Below, piece by piece: positions 33,301-41,133 of a DNA stretch of 41,291 nucleotides; the stretch's first letter is position 1; each line of letters opens with the position of its first letter. The notes beneath the pieces were generated by a model. That model was given only the letters and a program-made list of their open reading frames with translations, was not told the origin of the DNA and made no database searches. This DNA comes from Deltaproteobacteria bacterium. GTDB lineage: Bacteria; Myxococcota; XYA12-FULL-58-9; JAFGEK01. Position numbers and translations under genes: made by a program. The stretch is from contig JAFGEK010000073.1 in assembly GCA_016931625.1 (NCBI GenBank), positions 1 through 41,291 of the forward strand, written 5' to 3'.

Positions 33301-35934
33301 TCAGAGCGCCCTCAGGTTATGGTGTCATTTGACGATAATATTAAGCAATCTGCACTTATGGCATATACTGATATCGATGAACTTAAAAATGCGCTTTCTG
33401 CTATTGAGGCAGCTGTTAACCAAATGCCGCAAGATGCATGCTTAGATGTTAACTTAGTTGTTAGTGTTGATAAAACAATAAATATAGATAGTGGCAATAT
33501 TATTAATACGTATTTAGCTGAACTGAAAATTGATAAGCGTCTTAATGCTATTTGTTTTATTCTTGCTAACGATACAACAGTGCAGCCATATACATATCAG
33601 TTAGTGAATAATAGCTGGTGCGAGAACGAAATTCTTCGGGGTATTTATCCTACAGTTGCTGAACGTATAGAACTTTGGCGTTTAAAAAATTTCAAACTTA
33701 CTCGTATACCTACAGTATTACAAGACCTTTACCTGTTTCATGCAATAGCTCATGAGAATGAACGTGATGAGCGGTTGTTTGCAATAGCCGAGCTGCGCGA
33801 GATACATCCAGTTCGTGATCCAATAGGTAAATTAATTACCGCTCCTGAAGTTGAACATGTTATTCAAGCGGCATTTCAAGCTATTCGTGAGCAGCAAGCA
33901 CGCCGCGATGCCAAAAGGCGGCTACATTGGAATCGCGTCACTATATTTATGAGGCAGTCACTATTGGCACGTCGCGAAGAATTGCTAAGAATGGCTGAAC
34001 GATTACATGTATCCGCCGAGGGTCTTGGACTTGAAAAAGTTGTATTGCGTATGAGTTTACAAGAACATCCAGAGCACGTGCCGCATGACACTATAGTATC
34101 ATTTACCAACCCTACTGGTCATAAAGTAGATATGAATCTTAGTGAACCACATCGACAGCCATTGAGGGTTCTAGACGATTATTCTTTGCGTGTAGTTAGG
34201 GCAAGGCAACGTCGTCTTACTTATGCTTATGAAATTGTTAAAATGCTTGCTCCTGATGAGGCAACTATCGATTTACCTGCAGGCAAGTTTGAAGAATTTG
34301 ATTTAGGTGATAATGGTGATCAACACCATCTTATTTCAGTAGCGGGTAGACCATTCGGTCGTAATATCGCCAATGTTGTTGTAGGGCTCGTAAGAAACTA
34401 CACTAGTAAATATAGTGAAGGGATGACTCGCGTTCTAATAGTTGGTGATGGTACCCGCGACATGGGTGCGTTAGGTGAGCCAGAATGTCGCCGCATTATA
34501 GCATCTCTCGATTTAGCAGAAAAAATGGGATTACCTTTAGAGTGGTTCCCAGTTTCTTCTGGTGCCAAAATAGCTATGGATAGTGGTACAGAAAATTTAG
34601 ATTGGACTGCTGCAGTACTGCGTCGAATCATCGAGTTTACTCAAAATGGTGGTGAAATAAATATTATTGTTGATGGTATTAACGTTGGTGCTCAATCTTA
34701 CTGGAATGCCGAAGCTACAATGCTCATGCATACACATGGATGCTTAATTATGACTCCGCGTGGCAGTATGCTTCTTACCGGCAAACGAGCTCTTGATTAT
34801 TCTGGCGGAGTATCAGCAGAAGACAACCTTGGTATTGGTGGATTTGAACGTATTATGGGGCCAAATGGACAAGCGCAATATCATGCTAATGATTTACGCG
34901 ATGCTTGTCGTATACTTATGCGTTATTATGAGCATACATATATCGCCCCAGGTGAGAAACATCCACGTAAAAGAATAACAAGTGATACCCCAACTCGTGA
35001 TGTTACCATAGAGAAATACTTAGGGCCTGAGACTTTTGAAAAAGTCGGTGATGTGTTAACCGATTCAGGTAATCCAGGACGTCATAAACCTTTTGATATT
35101 CGTGCAATTATGCGTTCAGTAGCTGATCAAGACGCTTTACCTCTTGAGCGTTGGTCAGCTATGCGCGATGGTGAAATGGCTGTTACCTGGGATACGCATT
35201 TGGGTGGATGGCCCATCTCATTAATAGGTATTGAGAGTAAATCATTGCCTCGTCTCGGTTGGGCGCCATCTGATGGACCAACTACATGGTCGGGCGGTAC
35301 TCTTTTTCCTATAGCTTCGAAAAAGGTTGCTCGCGCCATTAACAGTGCTTCAAACAATAGACCAGTTGTTGTCTTAGCTAATCTATCAGGCTTTGACGGT
35401 TCTCCTGAATCGATGCGGTTATTACAGCTTGAATATGGTGCTGAAATAGGTCGAGCGGTAGTGAACTTCCGTGGTCCATTGGTATTCTGTGTTATTGCGC
35501 GCTATCATGGCGGTGCATATGTTGTGTTTTCAAAACGCTTAAATCCTGAACTTAGTTCACTTGCAATTGAGGGTTCATATGCATCTGTTATCGGTGGTCC
35601 TGCCGCTGCCGCAGTTGTCTTTCCGGATTCAGCTAGGACACTAGCTTTGAAAGATGAAGAAATTATAGCTCTTGATAAAAAAGTTAAACAAAGCGGTGAT
35701 CCAAAACTCAAACGCGAATATCAAGAACTATATACTAAGATTTTAGCTGAAAAAACCCAAGTAGTAGCCAAAGAATTTGACAAGGTACATTCTGTACAAC
35801 GAGCTCTTTCAGTGGGATCGCTCGATCGTATTTTAAGAGCGGATTCAATTAGACCTGCTTTGATTGAAACAATAGAACAAGAGTTAACTAAATCTACCGC
35901 GACCATAAAAAATGCTTATCTGCTAATGCAATAG
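30358..35934 (+). CDS. Single-chain acetyl/acyl-CoA carboxylase (BC-BCCP-central-CT)
   Basis: An 1858-residue biotin-dependent carboxylase laid out like eukaryotic ACC. Biotin carboxylase: IAIINRGEPAMRLIRAVRD (12-30), ATP-grasp GGGGRGIR (190-197), MEMNTRLQVEHPVTEETTG (about 315-333). Biotinyl domain: EAMKMEMP with Lys643. A helical central region (about 690-1300) follows. Carboxyltransferase (about 1335-1760): GAQSYWNAEATMLMHTHGC, TGKRALDYSGGVSAEDN, GGFERIMGPNGQAQY, then LANLSGFDGSPESMRLLQLE in the second half. It is shorter than eukaryotic ACC (about 2200-2300). Expected reaction: ATP-dependent carboxylation of acetyl-CoA to malonyl-CoA, matching the malonyl-type AT of the upstream synthase. 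Most Proteobacteria split these functions over four Acc subunits, so this looks like a dedicated supply enzyme. Propionyl-CoA as substrate cannot be excluded. Confidence 0.88.
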   Translation: MSEQYTGKFSRIAIINRGEPAMRLIRAVRDWNASGKDKIQTIAFYTEPDRQALYVREADYTYNLGPAMFADENDCDENGRPRSKCRYLDYKSLKEALIETKAQAAWVGWGFVAEHAQFAQMCQDMGVIFIGPSAEAMRRLGDKIASKQLAEGAGVPVAPWSGGKVTSIKQARQVVEKIGYPLMVKASAGGGGRGIRHVKKPDELEYAVESSMNEALKAFGDSTIFIEACVTGARHIEIQVIADSFGEVWALGTRDCTAQRSRQKVIEEAPSTALSARSEAELRQAAVNLAKAAKYCNAGTVEFLYDPIKDVSYFMEMNTRLQVEHPVTEETTGIDLVIMQLAVAQGERIVGEPPATVGHAIEVRLCAEDPDRGFAPAPGRVLGFRPPLGSGVRTDSGVREGDNIPLEFDSMILKIIARGSTRTEAIARLRRALDETRVVIEGGTTNRAFLTRLLEHPEFISNNFDTQWIDNLMQQGGVQAGPQASVALIATAIRLHERQLSEQALNFFAAAARGRPNMPAQEHRAIELRYDGGTYEFRVAKLGPDTYRLAIDSNSIDVTYESDGQHEARLSFVTADGKSCHRIVSMNSGADYLVEVDSNSYRISGDPGGVVRAPAPGLVLAMHVAEGDHVDAGARLLSLEAMKMEMPLTASVSGRVRKLLVSKSMQVGAGDALLILEPEGTQTTEAKKGSRLNFPQQNSVDDFSAVLDDMRRVMLGFDVGSVSVDDLIARFIKAPSSNATGEVRAIATQELLDLYLDLAGPFSRRLLKEAGSLHLSYGACLHLYLREFQAEGSGLPGDFIATLRTALTHYGVNTLNDSDKLRDALAWLYRSHQNATRKNKLAIALLQRCLEDSEWRASASNNKFADMLQRLVRVTRDQHPLVYEAAEQARYTLFTGRALEKRQQRALANLDKVLKELFTNKTNGIRNTSIIEAASTPYTLVDHLAPMLTKLAAEERQLVLEILLRHFYRTRKIADVFTLNISERPQVMVSFDDNIKQSALMAYTDIDELKNALSAIEAAVNQMPQDACLDVNLVVSVDKTINIDSGNIINTYLAELKIDKRLNAICFILANDTTVQPYTYQLVNNSWCENEILRGIYPTVAERIELWRLKNFKLTRIPTVLQDLYLFHAIAHENERDERLFAIAELREIHPVRDPIGKLITAPEVEHVIQAAFQAIREQQARRDAKRRLHWNRVTIFMRQSLLARREELLRMAERLHVSAEGLGLEKVVLRMSLQEHPEHVPHDTIVSFTNPTGHKVDMNLSEPHRQPLRVLDDYSLRVVRARQRRLTYAYEIVKMLAPDEATIDLPAGKFEEFDLGDNGDQHHLISVAGRPFGRNIANVVVGLVRNYTSKYSEGMTRVLIVGDGTRDMGALGEPECRRIIASLDLAEKMGLPLEWFPVSSGAKIAMDSGTENLDWTAAVLRRIIEFTQNGGEINIIVDGINVGAQSYWNAEATMLMHTHGCLIMTPRGSMLLTGKRALDYSGGVSAEDNLGIGGFERIMGPNGQAQYHANDLRDACRILMRYYEHTYIAPGEKHPRKRITSDTPTRDVTIEKYLGPETFEKVGDVLTDSGNPGRHKPFDIRAIMRSVADQDALPLERWSAMRDGEMAVTWDTHLGGWPISLIGIESKSLPRLGWAPSDGPTTWSGGTLFPIASKKVARAINSASNNRPVVVLANLSGFDGSPESMRLLQLEYGAEIGRAVVNFRGPLVFCVIARYHGGAYVVFSKRLNPELSSLAIEGSYASVIGGPAAAAVVFPDSARTLALKDEEIIALDKKVKQSGDPKLKREYQELYTKILAEKTQVVAKEFDKVHSVQRALSVGSLDRILRADSIRPALIETIEQELTKSTATIKNAYLLMQ

Positions 35935-36004
35935 CAGATCGAAATGGGGTGAAAGCCGTTTTTTGAGATTAGGATAGACTAAACTTTACTAAGGTTTGAA
36001 GCAG

Positions 36005-36538
36005 ATGAGCGAAATGGACTCTCAAAATATTAATTCGCGTGATGTCTGGCAAGGGCGCATGCTAAAAGTCAGTATCGATACAGTTTCTCTACCAAATGGC
36101 AATAGTGTTGATCTTGAAATTATTCGTCATCCAGGTGCAGCTGCAATATTACCAATAGATGATCAAAATCGTGTCGTTTTAGTTCGTCAAGTACGACATG
36201 CTACGGGTGGGTGGTTACTCGAAATACCGGCAGGAAAACTCGATGATAAAGAAGAGCCTGAAACATGTGCTAGGCGTGAATTACGTGAAGAGACGGGTTT
36301 AGTGGCTGGCAAACTTACACCTATGGGGGTTATTTGGACTACACCTGGCTTCACTGATGAACGTATTTGGCTTTTTCTTGCAACAGAATTATCTGAAGTG
36401 AAACAGTCTTTGGATGTAGATGAAGTTTTAACTATTGAACGTTATGAGTTCGATGATGCTTTAACGATGGCAATAAATGGAGAAATAGAAGATAGTAAAT
36501 CAATTTGTGCCTTATTGCGTGCTCGCCATTATCTTTAA
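36005..36538 (+). CDS. Nudix hydrolase, ADP-ribose pyrophosphatase-like
   Basis: A 177-residue hydrolase of nucleoside diphosphates linked to another moiety. The complete Nudix box G-x5-E-x7-REUxEExGU is present (from GKLDDKEE to RRELREETGL, about residues 75-97), with the EIPAGK lead-in typical of ADP-ribose/NudF-type enzymes. ADP-ribose is the most likely substrate, giving AMP and ribose 5-phosphate. The ATG at 36005 has AAGG about 10 bases upstream; an in-frame TTG at 35996 and ATG at 36014 are alternatives. It follows the carboxylase by 70 bp on the same strand, and a functional link to lipid synthesis is not evident. Confidence 0.88.
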   Translation: MSEMDSQNINSRDVWQGRMLKVSIDTVSLPNGNSVDLEIIRHPGAAAILPIDDQNRVVLVRQVRHATGGWLLEIPAGKLDDKEEPETCARRELREETGLVAGKLTPMGVIWTTPGFTDERIWLFLATELSEVKQSLDVDEVLTIERYEFDDALTMAINGEIEDSKSICALLRARHYL

Positions 36539-36604
36539 AAAATTTAAGTCTTGGCGGTATAAAAAATAATACTGAACTAAATTAACACATTAGGGACGAG
36601 TAAG

Positions 36605-38341
36605 ATGAAGAAAATTTTTGTAAGACTTGCCATCGGGTTTACCACTTTTTGGTTGGTTGTTTTTGTAATAGTAATTATCGCTTTATTGATGCATGAGACC
36701 GTAAAAAGTGACAGTATATTAAAGATTACGTTAGCAGGGCCACTAACTGAACAAAAAACGCCAAGACTAGCAGCTTTGTTTGATGAACAGCACTCTTTCA
36801 GCATACGTGAAATTATAGAGAGTATAAAATCAGCTGCCAATGATTCACGTATAAAAGGTCTAGTGCTTGAAGTTCAACAGAGCACAGGTAGTGTTGCTTC
36901 ACTAAATGAAATAGAAGAAGCTATGGCTTATTTTCGCGAAAGCGGAAAATGGAACGCCGCCTTCATTGAAACTGCGGGAGAGTTGTCATCTGGTGATGCA
37001 ATTCTTGCTCTAGCTGCGACTGCAAATGAGATCTATTTAGCGCCTAGTGGTCAAATTAACTTAACTGGTTTGCGTTTGGTGGTGCCATTTTTCAAAGGTA
37101 CATTAAAAAAATTAGAAATTGAGCCTTATGTTGCTAAACGCTATCAATATAAAAACGCTCCTGATACCTTTACTGAAAATAGTTTTTCAATAGCTCATAA
37201 AGAATCAATAAAAACTCTCACCGATGACTTAGAATCAACAGTTGCTGAACATTTAGCAAAACGGCGTAAAGTAACAACCGAAGTAATTGCAAAATGGCAA
37301 GAAGCTAGCCCAATAAATTCAAAAGAAGCACATGAAAAGGGGTTGGTTGATCACTTGGCCTATTGGAATACTGTTGCTACAATAGCCCAAAAAAAAGCTG
37401 GCCGTGATGATTGTTTCGTATCGTTATCCAATTATATCAATGCTCATACGTTACATAAAAATGGAAGAAAAATTGCACTAATTGTTGGTAGCGGTGAAAT
37501 ACATCGCGGCAATAGTTCATCACTATTAAATGGTGGGCCAGATATTGGCTGTGCAACAATGGTTAAAGCATTTAGTAATGCTCGTCAGCAAAATGTTGCT
37601 GGTATTTTATTTAGAATTAATAGTCCGGGGGGCTCATATGTGGCAAGTGATATTATTCGTCATGAAATTGAGTTGTGTCATGCTCAAAAAATTCCCGTAG
37701 TAGTTTCAATGGGAACTTATGCAGCATCTGGAGGATATCTTGCTACATTAGGTGCAGATCATGTAGTTGCAACACCAGGAACGATTACAGGTAGTATAGG
37801 GGTTTATGCCATGTCGTTTGCAACTCGACGTTTTTGGCAAAATCTATTAGGTGTAACCTTTGATGTTTATGCAACAAATCCTAATGCAGTAGACCTGTGG
37901 TTTCTTGACCCGCCAAATAAACGAGAACGCATGGCTCTCGATAGAGATCTCGATCGTATCTACCAAGATTTTATCGTTAAGACAGCTACTGCACGTAAAA
38001 AATCCTCAGATGAGATAGATGCCATTGCTAAAGGTAAAATATGGTCAGGCAAATCAGCGGTCGCCAATGGCCTTGTTGATGAATTAGGAGGTATAGAGGT
38101 TGCATTAAATCGTTTGAAATCATTAGCAAAAATTAAAGATACAGATGATGTCAATATAATTGAATTACCTATTGACGATGGACCTTTTGCTATGCTGCAG
38201 CAACTGACAAGCAAAGCTAGTTATTTCAGTAATATCAGATCATCAAAACTACGTCAGGCGATTAATACCGCTGCTCGTTGGTCAAATTCAGACAACGAAA
38301 GTTTGCTTATGTTGCCAAAAGGATTTAGCGTTCGGTTCTAA
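36605..38341 (+). CDS. sppA: Signal peptide peptidase SppA, long (two-domain) form
   Basis: A 578-residue membrane-bound serine protease that degrades leftover signal peptides and possibly other envelope proteins. One N-terminal transmembrane helix (about 8-30) is followed by two ClpP/crotonase-fold halves, as in E. coli 67K SppA. The Ser-Lys dyad is visible: Lys183 (YQYKNAPDTFTENSF) from the N-terminal half and Ser375 (GTYAASGGYLA) from the C-terminal half. FRINSPGG (about 338-345) forms the expected oxyanion turn, followed by TGSIGVY. It starts 66 bp after the Nudix gene and may be co-transcribed with it. Confidence 0.92.
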   Translation: MKKIFVRLAIGFTTFWLVVFVIVIIALLMHETVKSDSILKITLAGPLTEQKTPRLAALFDEQHSFSIREIIESIKSAANDSRIKGLVLEVQQSTGSVASLNEIEEAMAYFRESGKWNAAFIETAGELSSGDAILALAATANEIYLAPSGQINLTGLRLVVPFFKGTLKKLEIEPYVAKRYQYKNAPDTFTENSFSIAHKESIKTLTDDLESTVAEHLAKRRKVTTEVIAKWQEASPINSKEAHEKGLVDHLAYWNTVATIAQKKAGRDDCFVSLSNYINAHTLHKNGRKIALIVGSGEIHRGNSSSLLNGGPDIGCATMVKAFSNARQQNVAGILFRINSPGGSYVASDIIRHEIELCHAQKIPVVVSMGTYAASGGYLATLGADHVVATPGTITGSIGVYAMSFATRRFWQNLLGVTFDVYATNPNAVDLWFLDPPNKRERMALDRDLDRIYQDFIVKTATARKKSSDEIDAIAKGKIWSGKSAVANGLVDELGGIEVALNRLKSLAKIKDTDDVNIIELPIDDGPFAMLQQLTSKASYFSNIRSSKLRQAINTAARWSNSDNESLLMLPKGFSVRF

Positions 38342-38393
38342 TTTGAGTTATTATTCTGTTCTCTTAATTCTTTTTTAACTTAAGGAGGGGTTA

Positions 38394-38933
38394 ATGATGA
38401 CTCGCAAATTAATCGTGGTTTCATTCTCATTAGCGTTAGCGCTTTGTCTCCCAACTTTAGTAAAAGCTAATGCATCTGGAGTAGGATTAGGTGTTGCTAT
38501 CGGTGGAGCTTATTCAGGAACAGAGGTGAGCCGCGCAAATGTAAGAGAGTCTGTAGGTGTTAGGCCGGCCTGGGGGTTTTTCGTAGATATTCCACTGCTA
38601 CAAACATTTTATATTTCGCCAGCAGCAATGCTTTATACTTTCGAAGATATTAATGGTGATGGGAAAGATGATGCTGTTACTGATGTTGATATAAATTTTA
38701 AATTCATTGTCCCAGTTGGTACTTTACATTTTGGTGCAGGAGTTACAGCGGGATTAACCTCTGGTGTGCAAGATAGCTATGCCTATCATTATGGTGCTTT
38801 AGGATTTGCTTCTGTTAATTTAGTGGCTAATCTTGATGTGTTTTTTCTTGCGCAATACAAACACTTAGTGCTTGAAGATATTACAGATATTGAAGATTGG
38901 CATGGATTTGTAGGCGGTATGTTTCATTTTTAG
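38394..38933 (+). CDS. Small outer-membrane beta-barrel protein
   Basis: A 179-residue exported protein with a clear signal peptide (about 1-24, cleavage near VKA/NA) and a strong AAGGAGG ribosome site before ATG 38394 (a second ATG follows immediately). The mature part alternates amphipathic strands rich in Gly and aromatic residues (GVGLGVAIGGAYSGTE, LHFGAGVTAGLTSG, GFVGGMFHF) and ends in Phe, the usual signal for barrel insertion; about eight strands could fit. A loop contains DINGDGKDDAVTD, resembling an EF-hand-like calcium loop. No specific family is recognised. Confidence 0.7.
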   Translation: MMTRKLIVVSFSLALALCLPTLVKANASGVGLGVAIGGAYSGTEVSRANVRESVGVRPAWGFFVDIPLLQTFYISPAAMLYTFEDINGDGKDDAVTDVDINFKFIVPVGTLHFGAGVTAGLTSGVQDSYAYHYGALGFASVNLVANLDVFFLAQYKHLVLEDITDIEDWHGFVGGMFHF

Positions 38934-39001
38934 AAATTTACCTATATTGATAAAACAAACGAAGATATCATAGAAATCTATGGCAATGGTAACAATCTCC
39001 T

Positions 39002-40558
39002 ATGCGAAAATTAAGAATTATAATCTGCATATTAATTAGTTTAAAATGTGCAATATCATGCGCCACCGTTTCAATTTATTCACAACCAACCAGCGTTTTT
39101 TTTAATCAAAAGCAAAGAGATCTTATTTTGCTTGAGAGATTTGATGCCGCATTAGCTCGTTTTGTAGATAATGCACATAGACGACCTGAATTATTTTCAG
39201 TTAATCGCAGTAAATTATACTCGCTTGCCGAAAAGCAAGAATTATTGACTACTTGGTCTGAATTATTTGCATATTTCTCATCTATTGAACAAATTAGAAG
39301 ACGGTATATAAACTTTTTGATTTTAAGTCCTGATGACCCACGTTTTGCTTGGGGCTTTTTGCTCACTCATGCAGCGCTTGCATCTGAGTTAGCACATGGT
39401 TTGGTTTTTGCAGACATTATTTTAGACAATCGACAAATTGAAACACTTTTTGATGAGCGTAATGACGAGCTTGGATTGCCATTAAACTCATTTGCCGCTT
39501 TTAAATTGCAAACAATACATGTAGCCACAACATCGCAGTTTTATGCTGGTATGATGTGGATGAAAATTGCTCATAAAGAGCTGCAAAAACAACAAGCATT
39601 TACTTCAGATATTGTGACTCGTTTATGGGATACAGCGACAGTTAATACTGAAGTTGCAGGCAATAGTTTAAAACAAAAAGGAATTAAACTATACACGGGC
39701 AATGCTCTTGATATTTTAAAAGAACAAACAGCTAAAGTTGTTTTTCCGATGCAAAAGTCATTTGCAACTTGGGCCGGAGATACTCGTGTAGCTCGTGATG
39801 GACAGCCACTAATTCAACAAAAATTACGTGAAGCTTTAATAAAAAAGTTAAGACCCGGAGACATTATTGTCACCAGACAAAATTGGTTTTTATCAAATAT
39901 TGGCTTACCGGGTTTTTGGCCACATGCAGAATTATATATTGGCACACCAGCAGATCTGAAGGCCTATTTTGATTCTGATCCAGAATTCAAAGCTTGGTTA
40001 GAAATTCAACCAGAGGATGTAAGAAGTTTTACCGATTTACTTGAAAGAAGGTTTAACCAAAAGTGGAGTGTCTATGCAAATGGTAAAGACTTTCAAGGGC
40101 ATCAGCCGATTCGGATAATTGAGGCGATCAGTGAAGGGGTAAGTTTTACTGCCACAGAACATGCATTTGGTGTTGATTATCTTGGCGCAATGCGACCAAA
40201 GTTATCCCGCTTAGCCAAAGCTAAAGCCATTATTCGTGCTTTTGCTTTTGTAGGCCGACCATATGATTTTGATTTTGACTTTTTTTCAGACAATACTTTG
40301 GTATGCACTGAACTCGTATATAAATCATATCAACCAACTGGTTTGAGCATTCCTTTAGTTAATATCGCTGGTCGACGAACATTACCAGCCAATGAAATAG
40401 TTAAATTTTATGCAAATCAAGCAACAAACAAACTACATCAACTTGATTTTGTTGCATTTATCGATGGAAGAGAGAATCAGGGCGATGCAGTTTTCTCAGA
40501 TGAAATAAGTTTTCGTGATTCATATAAAAGACCTAAATGGGACATTGTACAAAAATGA
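39002..40558 (+). CDS. YiiX-like permuted papain-fold (NlpC/P60-type) lipoprotein
   Basis: A 518-residue protein with a signal peptide and possible lipobox (AISC, Cys20). The N-terminal half (about 40-270) is mostly helical and unrecognised. The C-terminal half fits the permuted NlpC/P60 family (YiiX/DUF830-like): KLRPGDIIVTR, then the catalytic His in FWPHAELYIG (about 320), and the nucleophile Cys in LVCTELVYKSYQ (about 438), followed by a YANQ strand. Related proteins are thought to act on amide or ester bonds in lipids or peptidoglycan; the substrate here is unknown. It lies 68 bp after the barrel protein on the same strand. Confidence 0.75.
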   Translation: MRKLRIIICILISLKCAISCATVSIYSQPTSVFFNQKQRDLILLERFDAALARFVDNAHRRPELFSVNRSKLYSLAEKQELLTTWSELFAYFSSIEQIRRRYINFLILSPDDPRFAWGFLLTHAALASELAHGLVFADIILDNRQIETLFDERNDELGLPLNSFAAFKLQTIHVATTSQFYAGMMWMKIAHKELQKQQAFTSDIVTRLWDTATVNTEVAGNSLKQKGIKLYTGNALDILKEQTAKVVFPMQKSFATWAGDTRVARDGQPLIQQKLREALIKKLRPGDIIVTRQNWFLSNIGLPGFWPHAELYIGTPADLKAYFDSDPEFKAWLEIQPEDVRSFTDLLERRFNQKWSVYANGKDFQGHQPIRIIEAISEGVSFTATEHAFGVDYLGAMRPKLSRLAKAKAIIRAFAFVGRPYDFDFDFFSDNTLVCTELVYKSYQPTGLSIPLVNIAGRRTLPANEIVKFYANQATNKLHQLDFVAFIDGRENQGDAVFSDEISFRDSYKRPKWDIVQK

Positions 40559-40686
40559 ATAGGCTATTGATCGATTAATGAAATAGCATCTCTAATAGCA
40601 ACTGATTTTTTTCGTTATTTTAAAAATAGTCTCTAAACGAATATTATTGTATTTATTATTTATTAAAAAAAGGCGCAAAAATAATT

Positions 40687-40911
40687 ATGATATCAACTAC
40701 AGATTCATCTGCTTTTGAACTTTGGTCTATGCATTTTTGGTATGATCCAATTAATGATGTCGTTATGATGACTTTTAATAATTGTGTAATTAGATCTGCC
40801 GAAGATGCTATTGATTTTATGAAAGTAGTATTTATCCAAATCCAGCGTCACAAAACCCCAACAGATGTACTAATCCCCGACTTTGACGCTTGTAAAAATA
40901 AAGTTGTTTAA
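40687..40911 (+). CDS. Short hypothetical protein, possibly a 5' remnant
   Basis: A 74-residue frame preceded by a weak AAAGGCGC site. The pattern FWYDPINDVVMMTFNNCVIRS followed by a helix and TPTDVLIPDFDA resembles the first half of STAS-like small regulatory proteins seen in Myxococcota, which would be about 130 residues. It may therefore be truncated. The following bases show no continuation in any frame, and the 3' end of a group II intron lies about 145 bp downstream. Function is unknown. Confidence 0.4.
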   Translation: MISTTDSSAFELWSMHFWYDPINDVVMMTFNNCVIRSAEDAIDFMKVVFIQIQRHKTPTDVLIPDFDACKNKVV

Positions 40912-41056
40912 AATCAAGGCAATAGAGACTTAGAGGCATTTTGTGTCACTACATTTTCATCTTTTATCGTACGCAAGACTTTGGGCGGTAGTTTGAGCCC
41001 AATCGCTGAAAACAACGTAACCAGTGTTTTAAGGGGTAGTAGCAATAAATGCTATC

Positions 41057-41133
41057 ATCAAGTAAACAGTGGTTGTTTCCAACCACTGCTCCTTTTACAG
41101 AACCTTTACGTGCGCAATTTACGCATCCGGCTC
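41057..41133 (-). ncRNA. Group II intron domains V and VI
   Basis: Domain V (41133 down to 41098) begins GAGCCGGATGCG and ends GGTTCTG, containing the catalytic AGC triad and closing helix of ribozyme domain V. The 3' strand reads CACGTAAAGGTTC rather than the usual CACGT(C/A)CGGTTC, so one helix is imperfect. Domain VI is the hairpin CAGTGGTTG-GAAA-CAACCACTG followed by TTTACTTGAT, where the A of TTACT could be the bulged branch-point. Confidence 0.7.

Noticed and set aside
40561-40630. Possible terminator after the YiiX-like gene
   Set aside because: The only hairpin (GCTATT...AATAGC) is 6 bp with a long loop and no adjacent T-run, too weak to call.
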